Source of the DNA: Rhodanobacteraceae bacterium
GTDB taxonomy: Bacteria; Pseudomonadota; Gammaproteobacteria; Xanthomonadales; Rhodanobacteraceae
Reading direction: 5' to 3'
Length of the DNA stretch: 64,000 nucleotides
Assembly: GCA_016790075.1 (NCBI GenBank)
Contig: JAEUPP010000006.1
Location: forward strand, 280,087 to 344,086
Below, one piece after another: positions 35,884 through 47,065 of the stretch (position 1 is its first letter; each line of letters opens with the position of its first letter). The notes beneath the pieces were generated by a model. It worked only from the letters and a program-made list of their open reading frames with translations. It did not search any database and was not told where the DNA came from. A program made the translations under genes and the position numbers.

Positions 35884-36201
35884 TTACGCTGTCCGGCGCG
35901 GAATTCCGGACAGGTCCGGTCGTCCGTTCGCCGGCAAACGGGAACGGGCGTGCAGCACACGGGCGGCCAGACGCTGGTCAACCCGTTCGATGCGCGTGAG
36001 CGCCTGCGGGTTGCGCACCTGCGTCTGCCAGGCCAGCCAGCGGGTCAGGCGTTCTTGGTCGAGCTTGTCGAGTGCGGCCAGGTATGCGCGCGCGGCAAGG
36101 GCGAAGCTGGCATCAAAATGTCGCGCATCGAGCAAACTGGCGTAAATCCGCTGGGCGATTTTGAACGCCTGGCTCAGTCGCAGTTCCGGGGGAGATGACA
36201 T
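35884..36201 (-). CDS. Small hypothetical protein downstream of the RND pump gene
   Basis: About 105 residues, rich in Ala, Arg and Leu, predicted mostly helical, with no signal peptide or membrane segment. I do not recognise a family. It lies 10 bases after the RND pump stop and is probably co-transcribed with it. Confidence 0.55.
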   Translation of the reverse strand: MSSPPELRLSQAFKIAQRIYASLLDARHFDASFALAARAYLAALDKLDQERLTRWLAWQTQVRNPQALTRIERVDQRLAARVLHARSRLPANGRPDLSGIPRRTA

Positions 36202-36211
36202 GATTGCGGTC

Positions 36212-39200
36212 CTATGCGCCGACCGGAGCACTATCTGCGGCCGGACGCTTGATCCGGAACCATGCAGCGTACAGCGCCGGCAGGAACAGCAAGGTCAGCG
36301 CCGTCGCGACGAACAGGCCGCCCATGATGGCGACAGCCATCGGTCCGAAAAACGCACTGCGTGACAGTGGGATCATGGCGAGAATTGCCGCCAGTGCGGT
36401 GAGCACGATGGGCCGGAAGCGCCGTACGGTCGCCTCGACTATCGCGTCCCAGGGCGCATGCCCTGCGGCGATGTCCTGCTCGATCTGGTCGATGAGGATC
36501 ACCGAGTTGCGCATGATCATGCCCGCCAGCGCAATCGTGCCGAGCATCGCGACGAAACCGAAAGGCACATTGAATACAAGCAGGAACAGCGTGACACCAA
36601 TCAGACCCAGCGGCGCGGTCAGGAAGACCATGACCGTGCGGCTGAAGCTCTTGAGCTGCAACATCAGCAGGGTCAATACGACAAACAGGAACAGCGGCAC
36701 GCCGGCATTCACCGAACGCTGACCTTTGCCCGAATCCTCAACCGTGCCGCCAACTTCAAGCAGGTAGCCCGACGGGAGTTTGGCGCGTATCGTTTCCAGG
36801 GCCGGCTCGATCTGTGCCGTGATGGTCGGCGGTTGCAGTACATCGTCGGTGTCACCACGTACCGTGATGGTCGGCAGGCGGTTGCGGCGCCAGATGATGC
36901 CTTCTTCCATCGAGTACTGTACCCGGGCGATCTGGCTTAACGGCACGCTCTTGCCCGAAGCGGTTGGTACGGAGAGGTTCTCCAGCAACGACAGTTGGGC
37001 ACGTTCTTCGGCCGGGCCGCGTAGCAGTACCTGGATCAGCTCGTCCCTTTCGCGGTATGTCGAGATCGGCACACCGGACAGGGAACTCTGCAGGAAATTG
37101 GACAGATCCTGCGAACTCACGCCGAGCACGCGCGCGCGATCCTGATCAATTTCGAGGTGAATAACCTTGCTCGGTTCGTCCCAGTCGAGATTGACATTGC
37201 GCATGTGTGGATTTTTACGCACCTGGTCGGCGACCTCGCGCGCGAGCTTGCGCACGAGGCCGAGGTCCTCGCCGGAAACACGGAACTGGATCGGATAGCC
37301 GACAGGGGGGCCGTTCTCAAGGCGCAGGACTCGGCCGCGGACTTCCGGGAAATCGGTCTCGAACAGCGCCAGCAAGTCGGCGCGCAGCTTCTCGCGTTGT
37401 TTGGGTCCTTTGGTCAGTAGCACGAACTGGGCGAAGCTCGCCTGCGGCAATTGCTGGTCCAGCGGCAGGTAGAAGCGTGGCGAGCCGGTCCCGACGTAGC
37501 TCACATAGTTTTCGAGTTCGTTGCGCGTGCTCAGCCACTGTTCGAGCTTCTTGACCTGGGCGGCGGTTGCTTCAAGCGAAGAGCCTTCGGTCAGCTTCAT
37601 GTCGACCATGAGTTCCGGGCGTGTCGAATCCGGGAAGAACTGCTGTTGCACGAAACGGAAGCCAACGATGGAGGCGACAAATAACGCGAACGTCGCAGCG
37701 ATGACGATACGCCGATGTGTTACACACCATTCGACGAGATTGCGGAAACCGCGATAGAACACTGACGCGTAGGGGTCATGCGTGTGCCCGTGCTGCGGGC
37801 CGCCTGCTAGCGCGCCCCGCAGGCGACGTGGCAGCAGGTGGGCCAGGCTACGGCGCAGCGAGTCAGCGCGCGCAGCAAACGAGCCAGGGCGCGCAGGTTC
37901 GGCCGGTTTGCCGAGATCCGGCAACAGTTTGTAGCCGAGATAAGGGATAAAGATCACCGCGGCGACCCACGAGATGATCAGCGCGATCGTGACGACCTGG
38001 AAGATTGAGCGCGTGTATTCGCCAGTGCCCGATTGCGCTGTTGCGATAGGCAGAAAACCCGCGGCCGTCACGAGTGTGCCGGTCAGCATCGGGAAAGCCG
38101 TTGAGGTATAGGCGAACGCCGCAGCACTGATGCGGCTGTAACCTTGTTCCATTTTTACCGCCATCATTTCGACGGCGATAATCGCATCATCCACGAGTAG
38201 GCCCAGCGCAAGTACGAGCGCGCCGAGTGAGATCTTGTGCAGATCGATGCCGAAGTAGCGCATGGCCGCGAACGTCATCGCCAACACCAGCGGAATTGAC
38301 AGCGCAACGACCAGGCCGGTGCGGAAGCCCAGCGAGAAGAAGCTCACTAGCAGCACGATGATGACGGCTTCAGCCAGCGTGCGTACGAATTCGTTGACCG
38401 AGCGCTGCACGGCGTGCGGCTGGTCGGCGACACGTGCGAGTTCCAGACCGGTCGGCAGCGCAGCTTCGAGTTTGTTGGTTGCGGCATCGAGATCGCGGCC
38501 CAGCGCGATGATGTCGCCGCCCTTTTTCATCGACAGCGCAATGCCGATTGCTTCCTTGCCCAGGTAGCGAAGACGCGGCTGCGGCGGATCGCTGTAAGCG
38601 CGCTTGACCTCGGCGACATCGCTGAGGCGGAACAGGCGACCATTCGCGCGAATTGCGATGTCGCCGATGGCTTTTTCGGAGTCGAATGCCCCCGAAGTGC
38701 GCAAGTAGATGCGGTCGGACGTGGTCTCGAAACTGCCCGCCGGTGTGATTGCGTTCTGGGCTTCGAGTGTTGCTTGAACCTGAGCAAAACTGATGCCAAG
38801 CGTAGCGAGCTTGGCGTTGGAAACTTCGATGTAGATTTTTTCGTCCTGCAGGCCGATCAGGTCGACTTTGGCGACGTTGGGTACGCGCAGCAGCGCAAGC
38901 TTCAGGCGTTCGGCATAGTCTTTCAGCAGTGCGTAGGAGAAACCGTCGCCAGTGAGTGCATAAATATTGCCGAAGGTGTCGCCGAATTCATCATTGAAGA
39001 ACGGGCCCTGTGCGCCCGGTGGCAGGGTATGGCGGATGTCGCCGACTTTTTTGCGCACCTGATACCAGAGGTCGGGCATATAGCGCGAGTCAAGCGAGTC
39101 TTTGGCGACGATGATGATCTGTGACTCGCCGGGTCGCGCGTAGCTGCGCAGGAATTCGAGGTCGGGCAGTTCCTGCAGCTTTTTCTCGATGCGCTCAGTG

Positions 39201-39397
39201 ATTTGCTCGTTGATCTCAGCGGCCGTAGCGCCCGGCCAGGTCGTATGGATGACCATGGCTTTGAAGGTAAACGGCGGGTCTTCCGACTGGCCAAGCGAGC
39301 GATAGGACAAGATGCCGACCAGCGCGAGCACGACGATGAAGTAGCGCACTATCGACTGGTTCTTGAGCGCCCACTCGGACAAATTGAATTGGCTCAT
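36212..39397 (-). CDS. RND efflux transporter permease (AcrB-like)
   Basis: 1061 residues (E. coli AcrB is 1049), the inner-membrane proton-driven part of a tripartite pump. Twelve membrane segments fit the family, with two large periplasmic loops. The proton-relay aspartates are in LGLLVDDAIIAVEMM (membrane segment 4). Substrate range cannot be told from sequence; members may export drugs, solvents or metals. The upstream adaptor gene and a divergent TetR regulator, together with tolC 1.2 kb away, suggest one regulated efflux system. Confidence 0.92.
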   Translation of the reverse strand: MSQFNLSEWALKNQSIVRYFIVVLALVGILSYRSLGQSEDPPFTFKAMVIHTTWPGATAAEINEQITERIEKKLQELPDLEFLRSYARPGESQIIIVAKDSLDSRYMPDLWYQVRKKVGDIRHTLPPGAQGPFFNDEFGDTFGNIYALTGDGFSYALLKDYAERLKLALLRVPNVAKVDLIGLQDEKIYIEVSNAKLATLGISFAQVQATLEAQNAITPAGSFETTSDRIYLRTSGAFDSEKAIGDIAIRANGRLFRLSDVAEVKRAYSDPPQPRLRYLGKEAIGIALSMKKGGDIIALGRDLDAATNKLEAALPTGLELARVADQPHAVQRSVNEFVRTLAEAVIIVLLVSFFSLGFRTGLVVALSIPLVLAMTFAAMRYFGIDLHKISLGALVLALGLLVDDAIIAVEMMAVKMEQGYSRISAAAFAYTSTAFPMLTGTLVTAAGFLPIATAQSGTGEYTRSIFQVVTIALIISWVAAVIFIPYLGYKLLPDLGKPAEPARPGSFAARADSLRRSLAHLLPRRLRGALAGGPQHGHTHDPYASVFYRGFRNLVEWCVTHRRIVIAATFALFVASIVGFRFVQQQFFPDSTRPELMVDMKLTEGSSLEATAAQVKKLEQWLSTRNELENYVSYVGTGSPRFYLPLDQQLPQASFAQFVLLTKGPKQREKLRADLLALFETDFPEVRGRVLRLENGPPVGYPIQFRVSGEDLGLVRKLAREVADQVRKNPHMRNVNLDWDEPSKVIHLEIDQDRARVLGVSSQDLSNFLQSSLSGVPISTYRERDELIQVLLRGPAEERAQLSLLENLSVPTASGKSVPLSQIARVQYSMEEGIIWRRNRLPTITVRGDTDDVLQPPTITAQIEPALETIRAKLPSGYLLEVGGTVEDSGKGQRSVNAGVPLFLFVVLTLLMLQLKSFSRTVMVFLTAPLGLIGVTLFLLVFNVPFGFVAMLGTIALAGMIMRNSVILIDQIEQDIAAGHAPWDAIVEATVRRFRPIVLTALAAILAMIPLSRSAFFGPMAVAIMGGLFVATALTLLFLPALYAAWFRIKRPAADSAPVGA

Positions 39398-39573
39398 TGT
39401 TGTTCTTGTGGCAAATGCCCGCAGCTCCGGAACGCATCCGGAAGCTTGCGTGCGTTGACGGGGCGACGCGGCTGCCGGTGCCGCGGCGAATCAGAGTCAG
39501 AAAGAGCCCGCATCGCTGCTCGGCCGTTAGGGAGGGGGGAGCGGAGCAGCGACCGGGCGGGGAGTGGGCTGGG

Positions 39574-40707
39574 TTACAGGACCAGCGGCTTGTTGCTGTA
39601 GTCGACCGGAATGACCGACTGCCCTTCGCGCAGTTTGTGTACGCCAGCAGCGACGATCCAATCCTGACTATCTACACCTTCCATCAACATTACCCCCTGT
39701 TCGCGGTAGGCGCTGACGGTCACTGACTTGAGATGGACCTGCCGTGTCTTGCTGTCGAGCACCCAGACCGCGGGCTTGCCGTCCTTTTCATAGAGTGCAG
39801 CGAGGGGGATCAAATGCGCCGCATCGCTTTCTTCACCGCGGAAGAAGACTCGCGCAGTCTGTCCGAGCTTGGCCGGTTCCGCATCACTATCAAGTGTGAC
39901 GCGGACTCGATAAGTGCGGGTGGTTGCATCGGCTTCCGGCGCGATTTCACGCAACACGCCAGCCATATGCTTGCCGGATTCAGCCCAGAGCTCGATCGTT
40001 GCTGGCTGCTCCTTGCGGTAGTCGCCGATGCGGCTCTCGGGAATGCTGATTTCCACTTCGCGCTGGCCGTCACGTGCAAGCGTCGCGATCACCTGTCCCG
40101 GGGCGACTACTTGGCCGGCTTCGGCCGCGATCGAGGTGATGATGCCGTCATGGTCAGCGCGCAGTTCGCTGTAGCCGGCGTGGTTCTGCGCAACGGTCAG
40201 TGCGGCTCGTGCTTCAGTGGCGCGTGCGGTTGCGGCCTTGAGTCGATTGTCGACGGCGTCGAACTGTGTTGCACTGACGAAGTTTTTCCCGCGTAGCGCT
40301 TCATAGCGCGCGCGCTCCGACTTTGCTGTTGCGAGGTCTGCTTCAGCGGCAGCCAGCGATGCCTTGGCACTGCTGGCCTGCAGGTTCAAGTCTTGCGGGT
40401 CGAGTTCGGCAATGAGATCGCCGGCTTTCACCTTTGCGCCGACATCGACCTTGCGTTGGCGGATCTTGCCGCCTACACGGAAACCTAGCGCACTCTCGTA
40501 GCGGGCCTTGATATCGCCGCTATATAAAGTGCCTGCTTCGCTCGAAGCGGATTGCGGACGCGCTACGATGGCGGGGCGGATTGGCTCTTGCACTTCGGCG
40601 CGGGAATTGCAGCCAGAAACAAGTGCGAGCGTTGACATGCTCAGAAGCAGGCCAACCCCCAAGCGACGGAGTCGGCTGGGCAGGCTGGGGGCGACAGGGG
40701 CGCGCAT
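39574..40707 (-). CDS. RND efflux periplasmic adaptor lipoprotein (AcrA/MFP family)
   Basis: 377 residues. The lipobox is LALVSGC near residue 33, so it is a lipoprotein, as in AcrA-type adaptors. The barrel-sandwich/lipoyl motif GFRVGGKIRQRKVDVGAKVKAG and the long helical hairpin (about 95-160) follow. It bridges the RND pump to an outer-membrane channel. The ATG at 40707 follows GAGG nine bases upstream. It is the first gene of the adaptor / RND / small-protein set, 176 bases upstream of the RND pump, and divergent from tetR. Confidence 0.9.
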   Translation of the reverse strand: MRAPVAPSLPSRLRRLGVGLLLSMSTLALVSGCNSRAEVQEPIRPAIVARPQSASSEAGTLYSGDIKARYESALGFRVGGKIRQRKVDVGAKVKAGDLIAELDPQDLNLQASSAKASLAAAEADLATAKSERARYEALRGKNFVSATQFDAVDNRLKAATARATEARAALTVAQNHAGYSELRADHDGIITSIAAEAGQVVAPGQVIATLARDGQREVEISIPESRIGDYRKEQPATIELWAESGKHMAGVLREIAPEADATTRTYRVRVTLDSDAEPAKLGQTARVFFRGEESDAAHLIPLAALYEKDGKPAVWVLDSKTRQVHLKSVTVSAYREQGVMLMEGVDSQDWIVAAGVHKLREGQSVIPVDYSNKPLVL

Positions 40708-40758
40708 TGTTACTATCCTCAATTGAAGATACGAACGGGTTTACTTGAACTGCCCGGT

Positions 40759-40784
40759 ACAGTATCATTACAAAACTGCACTGT
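40759..40784. promoter_or_regulatory. Candidate TetR-type operator
   Basis: ACAGT (40759-40763) and ACTGT (40780-40784) form an inverted repeat with a 16-base gap in the 93-base space between the divergent adaptor and TetR genes. This is the usual position for autoregulation of both, but the repeat is short. Confidence 0.35.
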
Positions 40785-40800
40785 CTAGTATTTATTGGCC

Positions 40801-41445
40801 ATGTCATCTGTGATGAAACAGGCCGCTCCGGGGCGGCCGAAAGATCTGGAAAAGCGAGCTGCGATCCTTGACGCGGGTAAGCGCTTGTTTCCGCGGTTTG
40901 GATTTGACGGTACGAGCATGGATGCGGTCGCTGCTGAAGCGGGCGTGTCTAAACTGACTGTCTATAGTCATTTCACCGACAAGGAGACCCTGTTCAAGTC
41001 GGTGATCGAAGCAAAATGTGAGGAGCAACTTCCGTCGGCGCTGTTCCTCGCCGATCTCACCGGGCCGATTCGTGGCCAGTTGCTGACCATTGCACGCGCA
41101 TTCTTTGCGCTGATCACGAGTGAAGAGTCAATTTCCCTGCACCGCATGATGACGTCGCAGGCACAGCCGACGAAGCTTGCGCAACTGTTCTGGGAGGCCG
41201 GCCCGAAGAAACTGCAGGCGGCGTTTGAAGCGTTTCTGCAAGCAGAGGTTGATGCGGGCCAGCTCGACATACCGCAGGTCTGCCGTGCTACCTCACAGTT
41301 CTTTTGCCTGCTCAAGGGTGAGTTGCATGCGCGCATGATGTGTGGCTGCTCCGAGCCGTTCACGGAGCAGGCCGTCGACGATCACATCAATGCCACGGTC
41401 GACATGTTTTTGCGCGCCTATGCGCCTACGCGGGGTTGTGCCTGA
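40801..41445 (+). CDS. TetR/AcrR-family transcriptional regulator
   Basis: 214 residues. An N-terminal HTH (GRPKDLEKRAAILDAGKRLF then MDAVAAEAGVSKLTVYSHF) matches TetR/AcrR repressors. The C-terminal domain should bind an inducer. It is divergent from the adaptor lipoprotein of the RND pump with 93 bases between, so it most likely represses that pump and its own gene. The ATG at 40801 was chosen; a TTG six bases upstream is also in frame. Confidence 0.9.
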   Translation: MSSVMKQAAPGRPKDLEKRAAILDAGKRLFPRFGFDGTSMDAVAAEAGVSKLTVYSHFTDKETLFKSVIEAKCEEQLPSALFLADLTGPIRGQLLTIARAFFALITSEESISLHRMMTSQAQPTKLAQLFWEAGPKKLQAAFEAFLQAEVDAGQLDIPQVCRATSQFFCLLKGELHARMMCGCSEPFTEQAVDDHINATVDMFLRAYAPTRGCA

Positions 41446-41500
41446 GATCGCTAGCGCAATGACTCGCTTGCTCCCCCCGCTTCGTGTTTGAATGCGCGCC

Positions 41501-43517
<2,017 letters not shown>

Positions 43518-43530
43518 AGCCTTGCTGCGG

Positions 43531-43565
43531 CAAATGCCGGAAACCGTACTCCGATTTCCGGCATT
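43531..43565. terminator. Hairpin between convergent thiC and beta-helix gene
   Basis: A perfect 12-bp stem AAATGCCGGAAA / TTTCCGGCATTT with an 11-base loop. It lies between the stops of two convergent genes and is a likely bidirectional terminator; T runs are short. Confidence 0.75.
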
Positions 43566-43580
43566 TACCTTGATCACCAT

Positions 43581-45164
43581 TCAATAGCCGTAGCGGAAGA
43601 TCACATCTTCGGGCGATTGGCGTTCGATGGCACCCAGATCGACGCGGCCGGCAGCGACGCGCGGCAGTTCGCGCTGATCACCAGGTGCGAGTCCGGATCC
43701 TGCCGGGTCGCCCGCGTTTAGCGCTGGGCTGGTGGCGCTGGGCAGCAGGCTCAGCGTCGACCCTCCGTTGATCCCGAGTGTGCCAAGCAATGGATCGGTG
43801 CCAGGGGCAAGATTGCCGGTTCCGGCGCCCAGGGTCGTGCCGGTGGTGTTTTTGATCAACGAGTAACTGGTGGAAAACGAACCGCTTGCATCGGGCGCTG
43901 TAGCCGCGTTGTTGTTTGCGACGATGCTGTTGCGGATGACTGCTCCGCTGCCGGTGCGCAGAATGCCTCCGCCGGTTGCGGCGCTGTTGCCGACTATCGT
44001 GCTGGAGGAGACCTCGATCCCGGTTTCTGCGGCGCTGTAGATGCCGCCGCCTTGAGCAAGAGCACTGGAGTTTCCGGCCAGAGTTGAATTTGTCAGCAGC
44101 AGTGCGCCCGCGTCCTGGTAGGCGATACCGCCGCCGGACTGCTGCGAGGTGTTGTTGGCGAAGCTGGCGCCTTTGAACGTCGTGTTGACGAAGTCTGCTG
44201 AGACGCCGCCGCCGGTCAGATTCGCCGTGTTGGCGGTAAGTTGAACGCGATCCAGCCTGGCTGTCGCGACGACAGGCTGGCTGACTGGCGGCTGTGCGCT
44301 GATCCAGATCGCGCCGCCTTGGCCCTGCTGGGCATTGTTGCTGACAAACCGCGTGTCGGTAACGGTCGCCGTCGCCGTTGCTTTCGAGCCATCAATACGT
44401 AGACCGCCGCCGCCGGTAATTCCGACCAGATTCGGAGGTTGCGTACTCGATGTGTTGTTGCTGAACTCGCTTTGTGAAATTTCAACCCGCACGGCGCGCA
44501 AATAGGCGCCCCCGCCGTTACGGCTGGCGCTGTTGCCGGTAGCCACGACGTTGTCGACCACGACGTTATCGATGTCCTGCGCACCGAAGCCGCCGCCGTT
44601 GATCACTGCCGTGTTGTTCTCGAACCGCGTGCCGCGCAAGGTCAGTGTTGTGGAGACGGTCGGGAACGCGTAGAGGCCGCCACCGCGTTGCGCCGTATTG
44701 TTGCTGAACAGGCAGCTCGTGATGGTCAGGTTGCTGTCGTCGGCGAAAATCGCGCCGCCTTCGTCGGCAGAACTGCCGTTGGTGAACGCGAGGCCGGCAA
44801 TATCGACCGCGATCACATCACTGGCCGCCGCGGGATGGATACGAAAAATGCGCGAGCTGTTGTTGCCGCTGATGGTCAGGCGCGTTGCCCCGGGCCCGAT
44901 GACGCGCAACCCTTCGGTGATGTCGATGGATCCGCTGGTTAGCGTGATCGTTCCGGTGACGGTGTTGGCGAACGTGATTGTGTCCGCGCCGGTCGTGTTA
45001 TTGGCTTGACCGATGATGTCGCGCAAGCTGCCGGTGCCGCTATCGGCGGTGTTGGCGACCGTAAAGGTCGCAGCACGGGCAATGCCTGGGTGTACGGCGG
45101 CAAACAGCAACAGGCACGCACAAGACCGCAACGCGCCCTGGCGGCGCGCAGTGATGGTGTTCAT
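43581..45164 (-). CDS. Secreted right-handed beta-helix protein
   Basis: 527 residues. A signal peptide (about 1-31) is followed by many short repeats rich in Asn/Gly/Ser/Thr, such as GGGLYAFP, NNTAVINGGGFG and NNTSQQSGGGIAY, which form the coils of a right-handed parallel beta-helix (Pmp-like). The region GSLRDIIGQANNT is the usual family start. The end NAGDPAGSGLAPGDQRELPR then VDLGAIERQ is the conserved closing part. It ends with PEDVIFRYGY, similar to the end of the secreted protein at 47066. Likely an extracellular or surface protein; ligand unknown. Confidence 0.85.
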   Translation of the reverse strand: MNTITARRQGALRSCACLLLFAAVHPGIARAATFTVANTADSGTGSLRDIIGQANNTTGADTITFANTVTGTITLTSGSIDITEGLRVIGPGATRLTISGNNSSRIFRIHPAAASDVIAVDIAGLAFTNGSSADEGGAIFADDSNLTITSCLFSNNTAQRGGGLYAFPTVSTTLTLRGTRFENNTAVINGGGFGAQDIDNVVVDNVVATGNSASRNGGGAYLRAVRVEISQSEFSNNTSSTQPPNLVGITGGGGLRIDGSKATATATVTDTRFVSNNAQQGQGGAIWISAQPPVSQPVVATARLDRVQLTANTANLTGGGVSADFVNTTFKGASFANNTSQQSGGGIAYQDAGALLLTNSTLAGNSSALAQGGGIYSAAETGIEVSSSTIVGNSAATGGGILRTGSGAVIRNSIVANNNAATAPDASGSFSTSYSLIKNTTGTTLGAGTGNLAPGTDPLLGTLGINGGSTLSLLPSATSPALNAGDPAGSGLAPGDQRELPRVAAGRVDLGAIERQSPEDVIFRYGY

Positions 45165-45301
45165 TGACTCTCCTCCCGGGCCGGCTGGCCCCCCGGTGGC
45201 GGATCATAGCGGCGGCCCGGCGCCGCGCCAGTGCATGCGTCGCACTTGATCCATGCGCCGGTGAACCCCAAGAATCCGGCATCGTCCCAAGGAAGCCTGC
45301 C

Positions 45302-46324
45302 ATGAGCTCGACGGACCCCCTGATCGCCACGCGCAAGCGCCTGCCCTGGTTCCGGGCGGCTGGTGCATTGCTGCTGTTGCTTGTTCTCGGGCTGCTGGCG
45401 TTGATGTGGTGGTGGGACTACGAGCCGAATTCGCTAGACGTGCAACGTGAAGCGGAGCAGCGCGCACGCGCGGTCAGCCGGCCGGTTGTGGTCGGCAGCG
45501 TGACGACGGCGACCCTGATCGCGAGTCTGGAAACCTTGCTGAACAAGCGCGGTGGCTACCTGAGCAACGACTTGCTGCCGCCTGGTGCGTTGATGGACAA
45601 CGTGCCTAACTGGGAGTTCGGGGTGCTTAGCGCAAGTCGCGATCTGAGCCGCTTCTTGCGTAGTGATTTCAGCCGCTCGCAGACGCAAAGTGCCGAGGAC
45701 CGGGACTTGATGGAAGCCGAGCCGCTGTTGTCGAGCCCGAACGATCGCTGGCTTTTCCCGAGTTCGGAAAGCCAGTACCGCAAGGCGGCTTCATATCTGA
45801 GCGCCTATCTCGTGCGCCTGGCGGACGCCGACCAGAGTGATGCGCAGTTCTATGCGCGTGCCGACAATCTCGTGAATTACCTGCGTGTGGTGTCGAGCCG
45901 GCTGGGCTCACTGTCGCAGCGGTTGTCGGCGAGTGTCGGCCAGGTGCGGCTGGATACTGACCTCTCCGGTGACCGCAACGCGCAGCAGTCGACGCCGGGC
46001 GTTGGGCCGCGTCTGGTGCAGACGCCATGGACCAAGATCGACGATGTCTTCTACGAGTCGCGCGGCTATACCTGGGCGCTACTGCAGCAACTGCATGCGA
46101 TGCAGCGCGATTTCGAGCCGGTGTTGCGCGACAAGAATGCTCAGATCAGCCTGCAGCAGGTCGTGCGCGAGCTCGACGAAGCGCAGAAAGGGCTTGGCAG
46201 TCCAGTTGTTCTGAACGGCACGCCGTTTGGTTTTTTCGCCAATCATTCGCTGGTCATGGCGAATTACGTCTCACGTGCAAACGCAGCGATCATCGATCTG
46301 ATCTCGCTGCTCGAACGTGGCTAG
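45302..46324 (+). CDS. DUF2333-family inner-membrane anchored protein
   Basis: 340 residues with one N-terminal membrane segment (about 16-38, AAGALLLLLVLGLLALMWWW), then a soluble region ending WALLQQLHAMQRDFEPVL and ANAAIIDLISLLERG. It matches DUF2333 proteins, found widely in Gammaproteobacteria, of unknown function. The ATG at 45302 has AAGGA upstream. It is divergent from the beta-helix gene and convergent with ppa. Confidence 0.82.
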   Translation: MSSTDPLIATRKRLPWFRAAGALLLLLVLGLLALMWWWDYEPNSLDVQREAEQRARAVSRPVVVGSVTTATLIASLETLLNKRGGYLSNDLLPPGALMDNVPNWEFGVLSASRDLSRFLRSDFSRSQTQSAEDRDLMEAEPLLSSPNDRWLFPSSESQYRKAASYLSAYLVRLADADQSDAQFYARADNLVNYLRVVSSRLGSLSQRLSASVGQVRLDTDLSGDRNAQQSTPGVGPRLVQTPWTKIDDVFYESRGYTWALLQQLHAMQRDFEPVLRDKNAQISLQQVVRELDEAQKGLGSPVVLNGTPFGFFANHSLVMANYVSRANAAIIDLISLLERG

Positions 46325-46343
46325 GTCGTCGTAGCGGAAAAAA

Positions 46344-46367
46344 GAAGAGCGGCCTTGGCCGCTCTTC
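46344..46367 (-). terminator. Intrinsic terminator of ppa
   Basis: An 11-bp palindromic stem GAAGAGCGGCC / GGCCGCTCTTC. On the minus strand it is followed directly by TTTTTT, so it is a strong terminator for ppa. It may also slow plus-strand transcripts from the DUF2333 gene. Confidence 0.88.
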
Positions 46368-46395
46368 GTGTCAGTGCCAGCTGCAGCCTGCGCAC

Positions 46396-46938
46396 TCAGT
46401 CGTTGGCGTGATCGGCCTCGTAGCGCGCGACACCGTCAAGCACGTCCTTTTTTGCGCCTTCCGCGCCATCCCAGCCATCGACCTTGACCCACTTGCCCTT
46501 CTCAAGATCCTTGTAGTGCTCAAAGAAGTGGCCGATGCGCTCCAGCCAGTGGGCCGAAACCTGCTTGATATCGTCAATATGGGCGTAGCCGGCGAATACC
46601 TTCGACACCGGCACGACGACGAGCTTTTCGTCACTGCCGGCCTCGTCAGTCATCCGTAGCACACCCACGGGACGGCAGCGGATCACGGCACCGGGTACCA
46701 GCGGCAGCGGCAGGATGACGAGGGCGTCCAGTGGATCGCCATCACCGCCGAGGGTGTTGGGCACGTAACCGTAGTTGCAGGGATAACGCATCGGCGTCGA
46801 CAGTACGCGGTCAACGAAGATCGCGCCGCTGGCCTTGTCGACTTCGTATTTGACCGGCTCCGCGTCCTTGGGAATCTCGATGATGACGTTGATTTCGTTC
46901 GGCACGTCTTTGCCGGTGGGAACGCGGTCCAGACCCAT
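46396..46938 (-). CDS. ppa: Inorganic pyrophosphatase, soluble family I
   Basis: 180 residues (E. coli Ppa is 176). It hydrolyses pyrophosphate, driving biosynthesis forward. Conserved parts include [42 protein letters not shown] (split) with the DxxDPxD metal site, and [17 protein letters not shown]. The ATG at 46938 begins [16 protein letters not shown], as in the family. A membrane-bound PPase lies 1.1 kb away, so the cell has both the soluble and the proton-pumping enzyme. Confidence 0.95.
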   Translation of the reverse strand: MGLDRVPTGKDVPNEINVIIEIPKDAEPVKYEVDKASGAIFVDRVLSTPMRYPCNYGYVPNTLGGDGDPLDALVILPLPLVPGAVIRCRPVGVLRMTDEAGSDEKLVVVPVSKVFAGYAHIDDIKQVSAHWLERIGHFFEHYKDLEKGKWVKVDGWDGAEGAKKDVLDGVARYEADHAND

Positions 46939-47030
46939 TGCAGTTTCCAGGTTAAGGCCCCGGCACGGGGCAGAAGGGCGCGAAGGATACGGAAATTCCT
47001 GTTGCGGCGCACCAACCTGGCGAGCAACTG

Positions 47031-47058
47031 GCGACCGGCGCCTTTCGGCGCCGGTCGC
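47031..47058 (-). terminator. Hairpin after the secreted protein gene
   Basis: A 12-bp stem GCGACCGGCGCC / GGCGCCGGTCGC with a 4-base loop lies just after the stop of the minus-strand gene at 47066. No T run follows, so it may be a processing or stability hairpin rather than a full terminator. Confidence 0.55.
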
Positions 47059-47065
47059 TCCTTGG

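Noticed and set aside
43581-45164. DNA tandem repeats or CRISPR-like array in the beta-helix gene
   Set aside because: The repetition is at protein level (Asn/Gly-rich coils) with diverged DNA; there are no regular spacers or identical repeats.
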